Shown: in pieces, positions 38,069-46,305 of the stretch | Numbering within the stretch: position 1 is the first letter of the stretch | Layout of the letters: each line of letters begins with the position of its first letter | NCBI RefSeq assembly: GCF_002995845.1 | Contig: NZ_PVXP01000014.1 | Location: 1 to 64,000, forward strand | DNA length: 64,000 nt | From: Clostridium luticellarii | Lineage (GTDB): Bacteria > Bacillota > Clostridia > Clostridiales > Clostridiaceae | Direction of reading: 5' to 3' | Position numbers and translations under genes: made by a program | Notes under the pieces: generated by a model | Database searches by the model: none | What the model was told of the DNA's origin: nothing | The model's input: only the letters and a program-made list of their open reading frames with translations

Positions 38069-39883
38069 ATGTGGAACAAAATTCGATTTTCAATACTTTT
38101 AATCATATTAATTTCTGTTTTTGGATTTATTTACTTCAACAGTCCTCTCAGAGCCAACAAAGATCATCCCATAATAACCGGTTCTTTTATACAGCTGGAT
38201 ATGACACAACACTGGAATAATGATGATTGGAAAAATGAATTGAACTATTTTAAAGAAAACAAAATGAAATATATAATAATAACAAATATCTCTCAGACTC
38301 AAGGAAACGTGACAAAAACCTGCTATAAAAGTAATATTCCTGGATATAAAAAAATATATGGGAATGTAGATCCAGTAGAATTATGCTTAAAAAATGCAGA
38401 AGCTTTGAATCTAAAAGTTTTTATAGAACCCAATTTCAATAGTGACTGGTGGCAGATACTGCCAGATAATTATTCCTGGCTGAATTCACAGATGAATAGA
38501 TCCAACATAATAGCTGATGAGCTGTATAAGAAATACCACTCCAGATATCCGAATGCTTTTTATGGATGGTATTTCCCCTACGAAGTGGACAATGCTAAAT
38601 TCACTAAAGCCAGTGAATTCGATAATTTGTCTAATGCCATTAACCTCCATTTAAATTATCTTGATTCAAAGAAAGAGCGGCTTCCAATTTTGTTGTCACC
38701 ATTTATGAATTCATCTGCTGGTAGTTCAAAGGAATACGCTTCAAATTGGCAGTATTTGTTTTCAAAAACAAATTTCAAAAACGGCGATATATTCTGCCCT
38801 CAGGACTCCATAGGCAGCGGAAGATTGAAACTAGAGGAAGTGAATTCCTGGTATACTGCCTTGAGAAAAGCTGTGGATAAAAAGCCCGGAATGCTATTTT
38901 GGGCAAATGCAGAAAATTTTGACTATGTAAACAACTCCAGCGTACCTTTGGATCGATTTTTGAAACAACTTATACTGGAAAGTCCCTGTGTAGATAATAT
39001 AATATGCTTTTCCTACAGCCATTATTACAGCCCTGACAATATAAACAGCGGATTTAATAAAGAATATTCATACTATGTAAAAAACGGAAAGTTACCTGAC
39101 AGAAAATTGGGCATCCCCCAAAATTTGACTATATCAACGTTGGAAAAAAATAAATTTAAAATAACCTGGTCATCTCCTGAAAATACAGATGACATATGTG
39201 GTTATGAAGTATACAGAGACAATGTACTGATTTCAAGAGTCATTGTTCAGAGAAAATATGGAGGCAGCCCTGAAAGGTTTTCAAAATCGATTATAGACAT
39301 ACCTCTTCTAAAAGAAAATACAAGCTCCTATACTTACACAGTAAGATCCCTTGGATTTTCAGGAAATGTCTCAAAACCCTCGGACCCAGTTACAGTTAAA
39401 GTGGATGCCATAAATAAATTGCCCCATCTGCTTTCTAGAAATTGCAAATACTCCATTGTTCCCTCACCTCACGAAAAATATAATGATATAAATCTTACAA
39501 AGCTCACGGACGGCAGATACTCTTCTACAAATTCAGTAAAAGACAATGCTCTGGTAGGATGGTACAATGAGGCCGTAGATGTAACTGTAGACCTTGGAAA
39601 AATAGAATCGGTACAGCAATTTATGGTAAGCTATTTAAGGGATCCCATTCCCTGGGCTGAACTTCCCGAAAGAGCATCCATCGGAGTATCCCAGGACGGA
39701 ATAAATTATACTCCCATCGGACTTTTAAGAATACCATCTGTACCTTTTTCAGACAGATATGGTTCAAACTATAAAATATACCTGACTTTAGACAAAACCA
39801 TAAATGCCAGATATGTAAAACTTACTTCGGTCAACAAGGCAAACTATTATATATTCATGGATGAATTTGAAATAAGAAAGTGA
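38069..39883 (+). CDS. Exported DUF4434-type TIM-barrel protein with Fn3 and discoidin-like domains
   Basis: This 604-residue protein has an N-terminal signal or membrane anchor (about residues 6-24), a TIM-barrel-like region (about 35-330) like DUF4434 glycosidase-like proteins (ITGSFIQLDMTQHWNNDDW...), a fibronectin type III domain (about 350-445) and a C-terminal F5/8C-like carbohydrate-binding domain (about 455-604). A role in binding or cleaving extracellular polysaccharide is inferred; catalytic acids such as the Glu in FIEPNFN and YEVDNA are candidates. The gene stands alone between terminators and a T-box leader. Confidence 0.75.
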   Translation: MWNKIRFSILLIILISVFGFIYFNSPLRANKDHPIITGSFIQLDMTQHWNNDDWKNELNYFKENKMKYIIITNISQTQGNVTKTCYKSNIPGYKKIYGNVDPVELCLKNAEALNLKVFIEPNFNSDWWQILPDNYSWLNSQMNRSNIIADELYKKYHSRYPNAFYGWYFPYEVDNAKFTKASEFDNLSNAINLHLNYLDSKKERLPILLSPFMNSSAGSSKEYASNWQYLFSKTNFKNGDIFCPQDSIGSGRLKLEEVNSWYTALRKAVDKKPGMLFWANAENFDYVNNSSVPLDRFLKQLILESPCVDNIICFSYSHYYSPDNINSGFNKEYSYYVKNGKLPDRKLGIPQNLTISTLEKNKFKITWSSPENTDDICGYEVYRDNVLISRVIVQRKYGGSPERFSKSIIDIPLLKENTSSYTYTVRSLGFSGNVSKPSDPVTVKVDAINKLPHLLSRNCKYSIVPSPHEKYNDINLTKLTDGRYSSTNSVKDNALVGWYNEAVDVTVDLGKIESVQQFMVSYLRDPIPWAELPERASIGVSQDGINYTPIGLLRIPSVPFSDRYGSNYKIYLTLDKTINARYVKLTSVNKANYYIFMDEFEIRK

Positions 39884-39891
39884 TATAATCA

Positions 39892-39920
39892 TTGACAATG
39901 GATATTATAAATATTATAAT
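39892..39920 (+). promoter_or_regulatory. Consensus sigma-A promoter of asnS
   Basis: TTGACA (39892-39897), 17-bp spacer, TATAAT (39915-39920): a perfect sigma-A promoter. Transcription would start near 39927, ahead of the T-box leader. Confidence 0.88.
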
Positions 39921-39959
39921 TTTAAAATAAAGTTTATAATTCTCTATAAATAGAATAAT

Positions 39960-40245
39960 TCAAATATACAAGACTATGAAGAGAAGAGTAAATATAGAAA
40001 CTATTTTAAGCGAGCTGGTTATGGTGAAAGTCCAGTATAAGACTATATTGAAGAACATCTTGGAGTTTCTAACCGAAATCCTTGGGGAAAGTAGGCTTAG
40101 AGGTATTCAACACCTTAACATGAAGGATAATAAAATTTATTCTATTATCCTGGAGTTGACCATATTTTCATGTTTTATGGTAAATTGGGTGGTACCGCGA
40201 ACATCAAGTCTTTCGTCCCTTTGAGGATGAGAGGCTTTTTTACTA
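39960..40245 (+). promoter_or_regulatory. T-box leader of asnS (asparagine)
   Basis: The leader has Stem I features (GAGTAAATA near 39983 and AGCGAGCTGG near 40009, GGTG at 40023), a specifier AAC at 40054-40056 in the context GAAG-AAC-ATC, the T-box TGGGTGGTACCGCGA at 40186-40200, and a terminator stem (AAGTCTTTCGTCC with GGATGAGAGGCTT) followed by Ts near 40240. Uncharged tRNA-Asn would favour the antiterminator. The specifier matches the downstream asnS. The tRNA-acceptor bulge reads TGGT. An apparent plus-strand ORF here is not a gene. Confidence 0.92.
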
Positions 40246-40284
40246 ATAATCTAGAAATATAATATATTTACACAGGAGGAAGTT

Positions 40285-41676
40285 ATGGAAACAACATTAA
40301 TAAAATCTCTCTATAGAGAAACCGAAAAGTTTTCAAATAAGAAAATCCAGATTTCAGGTTGGATCAGAACTATACGAGACTCAAAATCCTTTGGCTTTAT
40401 AGAATTGAATGATGGATCATTCTTTAAAAACATCCAGGTGGTCTTTGACAATACACTGGAAAATTTCAAGCAGATAACAAAATTGGCCATTAGTTCATCA
40501 CTTTCAGTAGAAGGTATCTTTGTACTCACTCCCGATGCAAAACAACCTTTTGAACTGAGAGCCTGTAAAATAACTTTGGAAGGCAATTCGGCCTCGGATT
40601 ATCCACTTCAAAAGAAGAGACATACTCTTGAATATTTAAGGACAATAGCTCATTTAAGACCTAGAAGCAATACCTTCTCTGCGGTATTCAGGGTTCGTTC
40701 CGTTGCAGCTTACGCTGTTCATAAATTTTTTCAGGAAAGGGGTTTTGTATATGCAAATACTCCTATAATAACAGGAAGTGACTGTGAAGGCGCCGGGGAA
40801 ATGTTTAAAGTAACTTCACTGGATTTAAACAACATACCCAAAAAAGAAGATGGTACTGTGGACTTTTCCAAAGATTTTTTCGGGAAAGAAACAAATTTGA
40901 CTGTAAGCGGTCAGCTGTCTGCTGAAACTATGGCTTTGTCTTTTAGAAATGTATATACTTTTGGGCCTACCTTTAGAGCAGAAGACTCAAATACAGCAAG
41001 ACATGCTGCTGAATTCTGGATGATAGAACCGGAAATGGCTTTTGCTGAACTAAAAGACTATATGGATGTAGCGGAAGATCTGGTAAAATATATAATAAAT
41101 TATGTACTTGAGAACGCTCCTGAAGAAATGAAATTTTTTAATTCCTTCATAGATAAAGATTTGTTTAAAAGGCTGGATAATGTAGCCAATTCGGATTTTG
41201 GCAGAATAACCTACACTGAAGCTATAGACATTCTTAAAAAAAGCGGACAAAAATTTCAGTACCCTGTAGAATGGGGAATAGATCTTCAAACTGAACATGA
41301 AAGATATCTAACTGAAAAAGTATTTAACAAACCTATATTCGTAACAGATTATCCAAAGGCCATAAAAGCCTTTTACATGAGGGAAAACGAGGATGGGAAG
41401 ACAGTAGCTGCTGCTGATTTATTAGTACCGGGAGTTGGCGAAATAGTTGGAGGAAGTCAAAGAGAAGAAAGATATGACGTACTTGAAAGAAGAATAGAAG
41501 AACTCGGACTTAACAAAAAGGATTATTGGTGGTACCTGGAACTTAGAAAATATGGTGAGACAAAACACTCCGGTTTTGGTCTTGGATTTGAAAGAATAAT
41601 AATGTATGTAACCGGAATGTCCAACATAAGAGACGTAATTCCATTTCCAAGGACAACTGGTTCTGCTGAATTCTAA
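40285..41676 (+). CDS. asnS: Asparaginyl-tRNA synthetase
   Basis: This 463-residue class IIb synthetase charges tRNA-Asn. An N-terminal OB-fold (about residues 18-110, [23 protein letters not shown]) is followed by the catalytic domain with motif 2 [26 protein letters not shown] and motif 3 [13 protein letters not shown]. The large insertion and length match bacterial AsnRS (about 465). GGAGGA precedes the ATG. It is controlled by the T-box leader upstream. Confidence 0.97.
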   Translation: METTLIKSLYRETEKFSNKKIQISGWIRTIRDSKSFGFIELNDGSFFKNIQVVFDNTLENFKQITKLAISSSLSVEGIFVLTPDAKQPFELRACKITLEGNSASDYPLQKKRHTLEYLRTIAHLRPRSNTFSAVFRVRSVAAYAVHKFFQERGFVYANTPIITGSDCEGAGEMFKVTSLDLNNIPKKEDGTVDFSKDFFGKETNLTVSGQLSAETMALSFRNVYTFGPTFRAEDSNTARHAAEFWMIEPEMAFAELKDYMDVAEDLVKYIINYVLENAPEEMKFFNSFIDKDLFKRLDNVANSDFGRITYTEAIDILKKSGQKFQYPVEWGIDLQTEHERYLTEKVFNKPIFVTDYPKAIKAFYMRENEDGKTVAAADLLVPGVGEIVGGSQREERYDVLERRIEELGLNKKDYWWYLELRKYGETKHSGFGLGFERIIMYVTGMSNIRDVIPFPRTTGSAEF

Positions 41677-41742
41677 TGGCAGTAATTCTTGTGAGCAAGT
41701 GGAGTTTTCCTATAATGAATATTTAATTAAAGGAGGAATCAT

Positions 41743-41988
41743 ATGGATAAAAGAATTGGAGTAGTGGCCATAGTAGTTGAAAACCTTGAAAATGCCTCCG
41801 CAGTAAATGACATACTTCATTCCTTTGCTGATATCATAGTTGGAAGACTTGGTATTCCCTATAGAGAAAGAAATGTATCTATTATATCAGTAATAGTGGA
41901 CGGCAGTTCAGATGAAATAAATGCCATGACAGGTAAATTAGGAAAAACTGACGGTATAACGGTAAAAACTGCTATAACTAAAAAGTAA
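41743..41988 (+). CDS. TM1266 family protein (putative iron-only hydrogenase system regulator)
   Basis: This 81-residue protein has the ferredoxin-like fold of the TM1266/NikR-C-type family: start RIGVVAIVVENLENASAVND and LGIPYRERNVSIISVIVDG. Family members are annotated as putative regulators of the [FeFe] hydrogenase system since they often lie beside hydrogenase maturation genes. Here it lies beside asnS, 67 bp downstream, with its own AAAGGAGGAAT site. A terminator follows. The regulator role is unproven. Confidence 0.85.
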   Translation: MDKRIGVVAIVVENLENASAVNDILHSFADIIVGRLGIPYRERNVSIISVIVDGSSDEINAMTGKLGKTDGITVKTAITKK

Positions 41989-42016
41989 GTATCACCTCAT
42001 GTTTTTTTCTGATAAT

Positions 42017-42069
42017 AAAAGGAAGTGCTGTAAAACTGTTTTTTTAATAGTTTTACAGCACTTCCTTTT
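42017..42069 (+). terminator. Strong terminator after the TM1266 gene
   Basis: Perfect 21-base arms (42017-42037 with 42049-42069; arm starts AAAAGGAAGTGCTGT) around an 11-base loop. The A-rich and T-rich ends make it bidirectional. Confidence 0.9.
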
Positions 42070-42232
42070 CATTTGTATATGTATACATTAAATTTTTTTA
42101 ATTTTTTTTGCTGTAACCGGTTGCACATTGTTTCAATATTCACTGAATTTCGCTAAAATATAATTATATAGGAAGGTACTTACTTTAAATTTTTTCAACG
42201 CAATAGAATATAGAAAGAAAGGGAGCCTATTT

Positions 42233-42712
42233 ATGAATCTAACAAAATTATTTGAATTACAAGAAAATTTGGATCAGAGAATTAAAAAAAACATTTCCAT
42301 CGATAAAACTTCTTTAATTTCAAAAAAGACTCTTGCACTTCAAGTAAAAATGGCTGAACTGGCTAATGAAACCCGCTGTTTTAATTTTTGGAGTACTAAT
42401 ACTACTATAAATAGAAATTTAATTTTAAAAAACTATATAAATTCTCTATGTTTTATATTGACTCTAGGTATCGAAAAGGGATTTACAGATATCGCAATAA
42501 AAATAAAACCTAACGAATACGATACTACAGCCCAATTTTTAAACTTATATATCGATATAAATGATTTTGTGATATCTTCTTCCAAAGATCATTACATAAC
42601 TCTATTTGAAGATTTCATAAGTTTGGGAAATAAGTTGGGCTTTTCATTAAAGGAGATAGAAAACGCCTATTATAACAATTCTTTCCTAACAGAAAAAACT
42701 AAATATCATTGA
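42233..42712 (+). CDS. Dimeric dUTPase-fold (MazG-like) protein with degenerate metal site
   Basis: This 159-residue protein matches clostridial dUTPase_2-type proteins in length and layout (MNLTKLFELQENLDQRI...LALQVKMAELANETRCFNFW...YINSLCFILTLGIEKG). In active members four acidic residues bind Mg: E-x2-E in the first helix and E-x2-D in the second. Here they read K-x2-E and N-x2-N (LQVKMAELANE and LKNYINSLCF), so three of four ligands are gone. dUTP hydrolysis is unlikely; a structural, binding or regulatory role is possible. AAGGGAGCC precedes the ATG. Confidence 0.8.
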   Translation: MNLTKLFELQENLDQRIKKNISIDKTSLISKKTLALQVKMAELANETRCFNFWSTNTTINRNLILKNYINSLCFILTLGIEKGFTDIAIKIKPNEYDTTAQFLNLYIDINDFVISSSKDHYITLFEDFISLGNKLGFSLKEIENAYYNNSFLTEKTKYH

Positions 42713-42720
42713 TCTATAGT

Positions 42721-42754
42721 ATTCTCAGGACTTAAAGTCTTGAGAATATTTTTT
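42721..42754 (+). terminator. Terminator after the dUTPase-fold gene
   Basis: Inverted repeat ATTCTCAGGACTT/AAAGTCTTGAGAAT (42721-42747), followed by TATTTTTTA. Confidence 0.85.
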
Positions 42755-42836
42755 AATCCTTTTACATCCTGCATACAAAAACTATTAAATATATAAACCC
42801 ATTATGGTTAAACTAATTTGTGGAGGGTGATAATTT

Positions 42837-43268
42837 ATGTTTGGCATACTATATTCAATAATAGCTGGAATAAGCATGAGTATACAGGGTGTTTTTAACA
42901 CAAGATTAAGCGAAAAAATAGGTCTCTGGGCTACTAATGCAATAGTTCAAGGTATAGGTTTTATAATAGCACTTATAATAGTTTTGTTATTTGACAAGGG
43001 TAATTTTGAAAACATAAACTGTTGTAAAAAATTATATTTCTTTGGCGGCGTACTTGGAGTGATCATAACTTTCACTGTAATGCAGGGCATCAAATCCCTT
43101 GGTACCACTCATGCCATTTCCATAATTCTTATATCTCAGCTTTTAGCTGCAGCTTTAATCGACTTCCTGGGGTTATTTGATTCTCAAAAAATAAATTTTA
43201 CTTTAAATAAAATAGCAGGAGTTATAATTATGATTATAGGTATATTGGTGTTAAAATGGAAAGGATGA
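42837..43268 (+). CDS. YdcZ/DMT family small membrane transporter
   Basis: A 143-residue protein with about five membrane segments; start MFGILYSIIAGISMSIQGVFNTRLSEKIG is typical of the YdcZ (DUF606) branch of the drug/metabolite transporter superfamily. Such proteins are usually half-length members that pair or oligomerise. The substrate is unknown. It is about 100 bp upstream of the LysR regulator on the same strand, which may control it. GGAGGGTGA precedes the ATG. Confidence 0.88.
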   Translation: MFGILYSIIAGISMSIQGVFNTRLSEKIGLWATNAIVQGIGFIIALIIVLLFDKGNFENINCCKKLYFFGGVLGVIITFTVMQGIKSLGTTHAISIILISQLLAAALIDFLGLFDSQKINFTLNKIAGVIIMIIGILVLKWKG

Positions 43269-43372
43269 TAAAATACTTTAAATCCATTAGACTAATCTTA
43301 ACCGTAACTATATAATTAATACAGAAGCTTTAATTTATCAAATGATACCATTTATTTGGGGGGTACTTAAAA

Positions 43373-44266
43373 ATGGATTTTAAACAAATAGATGCGTTTA
43401 TAAATGTGGCTAAGTTTAAAAGCTTTTCAAAGGCTGCGAACTCCATATTTTTATCACAGCCTGCCATCAGTTCTCACATCGCCATTCTTGAAAAGGAGCT
43501 GAAGGTACAGCTTTTTGACAGGACTTCAAAAGAAGTTGTATTGACTCCTGCAGGTGAATCATTTTTAAAATTTGCTATAGAAATTTTAAATATCCGTGAC
43601 AAAGCCATACATACTTTGGTGAATTTTAACGAAACTATAACCGGCAGGCTTAAATTAGCTGCCAGTACAACACCCTGTAACGCTTTAGTTCCTTCTCTAA
43701 TAAAAAATTTTCACCATCTATACCCTGATGCAACCTACAATATCGTAGAATCAAATTGTGCCCAGATAATTAAAAATATTATGAAATTTGATTGTGAAAT
43801 CGGGTTTGTGAGTGAACCGGTAAATGATGAAAAAATTAAAAGCTATAAATTAGTTGAGGATGAATTGGTGATTATATCCCCTCCTTCATTTAATATTCCA
43901 GAAGTCATAGACATACCCTCACTTTTTAAATACAATTTTATATTACGTGAAAAAGGATCTACTACCAGAAGGATCTTTGAAGATATTCTCCATCAAAACG
44001 GATACAATATTTCAAACATAGACTCATATTTTGAAGTAAACAATTTGGACACACTCATCCAATTTGTAAAGAATGGATTAGGTATAGCTGCAGTTTCAAA
44101 TCATCTATTCAGGGATTATATATCCTGGAAGCTTATAAAAGAGAGCAAATTAAAAAACATTCACTTAAAAAGAACAATATATTTGATTTTAAGTTCAAAA
44201 AGAACTCTTACCCCGACAGCAATGGCATTTTTCGATTTATGTAAAAAAACCTTTAACATCAAGTGA
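43373..44266 (+). CDS. LysR family transcriptional regulator (CysB/CysL-like)
   Basis: This 297-residue protein has an N-terminal winged helix-turn-helix (FKQIDAFINVAKFKSFSKAANSIFLSQPAISSHIAILEKEL) and a periplasmic-binding-like effector domain (about 90-297). LysR proteins usually act as ligand-dependent activators of a neighbouring gene; the YdcZ-type transporter upstream is the best candidate, but it is on the same strand and not divergent. The ligand is unknown. GGGGGG precedes the ATG. Confidence 0.9.
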   Translation: MDFKQIDAFINVAKFKSFSKAANSIFLSQPAISSHIAILEKELKVQLFDRTSKEVVLTPAGESFLKFAIEILNIRDKAIHTLVNFNETITGRLKLAASTTPCNALVPSLIKNFHHLYPDATYNIVESNCAQIIKNIMKFDCEIGFVSEPVNDEKIKSYKLVEDELVIISPPSFNIPEVIDIPSLFKYNFILREKGSTTRRIFEDILHQNGYNISNIDSYFEVNNLDTLIQFVKNGLGIAAVSNHLFRDYISWKLIKESKLKNIHLKRTIYLILSSKRTLTPTAMAFFDLCKKTFNIK

Positions 44267-44407
44267 TTTTTACGTTCAGACATAGTTTTCCCATCTGGGA
44301 GGTTTTTGAGTAATTTAAATATTATTAACCCTTAATTATTTTCAACAGCATCACATATATTATAATAACTATTATAATATAATATAAACAATTTTAAGGG
44401 GAATACT

Positions 44408-45607
44408 ATGTTTTCAATTAAAAATAAGTTGGAACCCAATTTAAAATCAGAAATAAATAAAAATTTATACAAAAACTATAGAGTATTAATAGAATATACT
44501 GCCCTGCCGGAAACTATAGAAAAGAAAATAAAATCTTACAGGGGAAAAATACTGCACTCAATTTCAATTACAAATTGTATAAGTGCTGTACTGTCGCCTA
44601 ATGCCCTAAATAGAATAATAGAATTGCCTCAGGTAAGCCACATAGCAAATGACTGCTTTGCTTCATTATGCGCTGGAAAGAGCATATTGGCTTCAAATGG
44701 TATAATATCTCAGGGGAAATACAAACTTACCGGAAAAGGCATCTGTATAGGCATAGTGGACTCTGGTGTCTATCCACATCCCGACCTTTTAAATCCTAAA
44801 AATAAAATCAAAAAATTTATAGATCTGATAGGGGAATATAAATACCCCTACGATGATAATGGTCACGGTACTTTTATCAGTGGAATTATATGTGGAAGTG
44901 GAGATGAATCCGCTGGAGCATACAAAGGTATTGCAGAAAACAGCGGTATTTATTGTATAAAAGCTTTCAATGGCATCGGTAAGGGATTCGTATCAGATAT
45001 ACTTTTTGCAATTCAGCTGCTTTTAAATGAAAGTAACACTGAGAACATAAAAGTAATTTGCCTTCCTTTTGAATTGTGTTCAAATAATCATTTTATATTA
45101 TCCCTTTTTAAAAAAGCCTTTCAAAAATCAGCCGAAATGAATATAGCTGTAGTAGTACCTTCAGGCCATTGTGGAAATTTTCAGGGCAGCATACGCGGTA
45201 TTGCCATTCTAGACAATTGCTTAACTGTAGCCGGAGTAGATACAAGTTCCAGCACCATTAAACCATATATATACTCTTCCTGCGGTCCTGTCCATAAGTT
45301 GGAAAAACCTAATTTAGCCGCTGCTTGTGTAAATATATGCTCTATAAATTCTGATACAAAATTCATATCTGAAAGAGACGGGAAGAAAATATATCCAAAA
45401 TCCCTGGAAAACCCCTATACCTGTTATACCGGCACCTCCTGCTCGGCAGCTTATATAAGCGGTGTATGTGCTCTTTTATACGAAAACAACCCTGAACTCA
45501 CTTTTAACGATTTGATGTCACTTCTTAAAATATCATGTAACTTTTTGAACATTCCTAAATGGTATCAGGGTGCAGGCATATTAAATTTAGATAAATTACT
45601 TCCTTAA
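44408..45607 (+). CDS. S8 subtilisin-family protease without signal peptide
   Basis: This 399-residue subtilase has an N-terminal prodomain-like region (about 1-85) and a catalytic domain with Asp118 (GIVDSG), His153 (NGHGTFISG) and Ser344 (GTSCSAA). No secretion signal is seen. The oxyanion-hole region normally AAGNxG reads PSGHCG, so the usual Asn is His254. Similar cysteine-rich, signal-less subtilases occur in clostridia, some tied to spore biology. AAGGGGAA precedes the ATG. Confidence 0.88.
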   Translation: MFSIKNKLEPNLKSEINKNLYKNYRVLIEYTALPETIEKKIKSYRGKILHSISITNCISAVLSPNALNRIIELPQVSHIANDCFASLCAGKSILASNGIISQGKYKLTGKGICIGIVDSGVYPHPDLLNPKNKIKKFIDLIGEYKYPYDDNGHGTFISGIICGSGDESAGAYKGIAENSGIYCIKAFNGIGKGFVSDILFAIQLLLNESNTENIKVICLPFELCSNNHFILSLFKKAFQKSAEMNIAVVVPSGHCGNFQGSIRGIAILDNCLTVAGVDTSSSTIKPYIYSSCGPVHKLEKPNLAAACVNICSINSDTKFISERDGKKIYPKSLENPYTCYTGTSCSAAYISGVCALLYENNPELTFNDLMSLLKISCNFLNIPKWYQGAGILNLDKLLP

Positions 45608-45642
45608 ACACCATTAAAACCTTTCAAAATTCCTCCATATAT

Positions 45643-45678
45643 TTGACATTTTATTCTCATGTGCTATTATATGATAAT
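45643..45678 (+). promoter_or_regulatory. Promoter of ferritin gene with possible PerR/Fur-like dyad
   Basis: TTGACA (45643-45648), 16-bp spacer and TATTAT (45665-45670). Overlapping the -10 box is the dyad ATTAT-ATG-ATAAT (45666-45678), similar in shape to PerR/Fur-family boxes. The promoter is good; the operator is inference. Confidence 0.6.
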
Positions 45679-45701
45679 AATTTAATTTAGGAGGTATTGT
45701 C

Positions 45702-46226
45702 ATGATAAGCGAAAGATTAAAGGAAGCTATAAACGATCAGATAAATTTTGAATATTATTCTGCCAATATTTATCTAGCCATGGAAGCATATTTTGCAAGG
45801 GAAAATCTAAATGGTTTCGTAAATTTTTTTAAAGTCCAAATACAGGAAGAAAATCTTCATGCCTCAAAGTTCTTTGATTACCTAAATCAAGTAGGTGCTG
45901 GTATAACCATAAAAGGGTTCCCTGATCCCAAAAATGACTATAAATCACCTCTTGAGGTTTTTGAAGCCGGTCTAAAACATGAGCAAATAGTTACTTCAAA
46001 AATTAACAATTTAATGTCAATAGCCAATGAAGACAGAGATTATGCCTCTATAACCTTTCTTCAGTGGTTTGTCAATGAGCAGGTAGAAGAAGAGGATACA
46101 TTTAACAATGCCATCCAGGCACTAAAAAGAATAGGTGACAATCCAGCTGCACTTTACCTATACGATCAAGAACTTGCAGCAAGGACTTTTGTACCACCTG
46201 CATCTTCAGCAGCTAGTCAAAATTAA
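45702..46226 (+). CDS. Ferritin
   Basis: This 174-residue non-heme ferritin stores iron as ferric mineral in a 24-mer. The four-helix bundle has ferroxidase ligands in INFEYYSANIYLAM (Glu), VQIQEENLHASKFFDYL (Glu, His) and WFVNEQVEEE (Glu, Gln). TTAGGAGGTATTGTC precedes the ATG. A promoter with a possible PerR/Fur-like dyad lies upstream, and a terminator follows. Confidence 0.95.
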   Translation: MISERLKEAINDQINFEYYSANIYLAMEAYFARENLNGFVNFFKVQIQEENLHASKFFDYLNQVGAGITIKGFPDPKNDYKSPLEVFEAGLKHEQIVTSKINNLMSIANEDRDYASITFLQWFVNEQVEEEDTFNNAIQALKRIGDNPAALYLYDQELAARTFVPPASSAASQN

Positions 46227-46240
46227 TACTTATATATGGC

Positions 46241-46287
46241 AATTAAAATGACTGCAGGTAGCAATTACTCCTGCAGTCATTTTAATT
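46241..46287. terminator. Bidirectional terminator between ferritin and the fab operon
   Basis: Perfect 18-base arms (46241-46258 with 46270-46287; core ATGACTGCAGG/CCTGCAGTCAT) around an 11-base loop. The A/T-rich flanks work in both directions, ending both the ferritin gene and the long fatty-acid operon. Confidence 0.92.
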
Positions 46288-46305
46288 TCAAATTCAATCA
46301 CGTTT

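Noticed and set aside
39976-40224. Open frame of 82 codons before asnS
   Set aside because: It lies wholly within the T-box leader, has no ribosome binding site and its sequence is explained by RNA structure.
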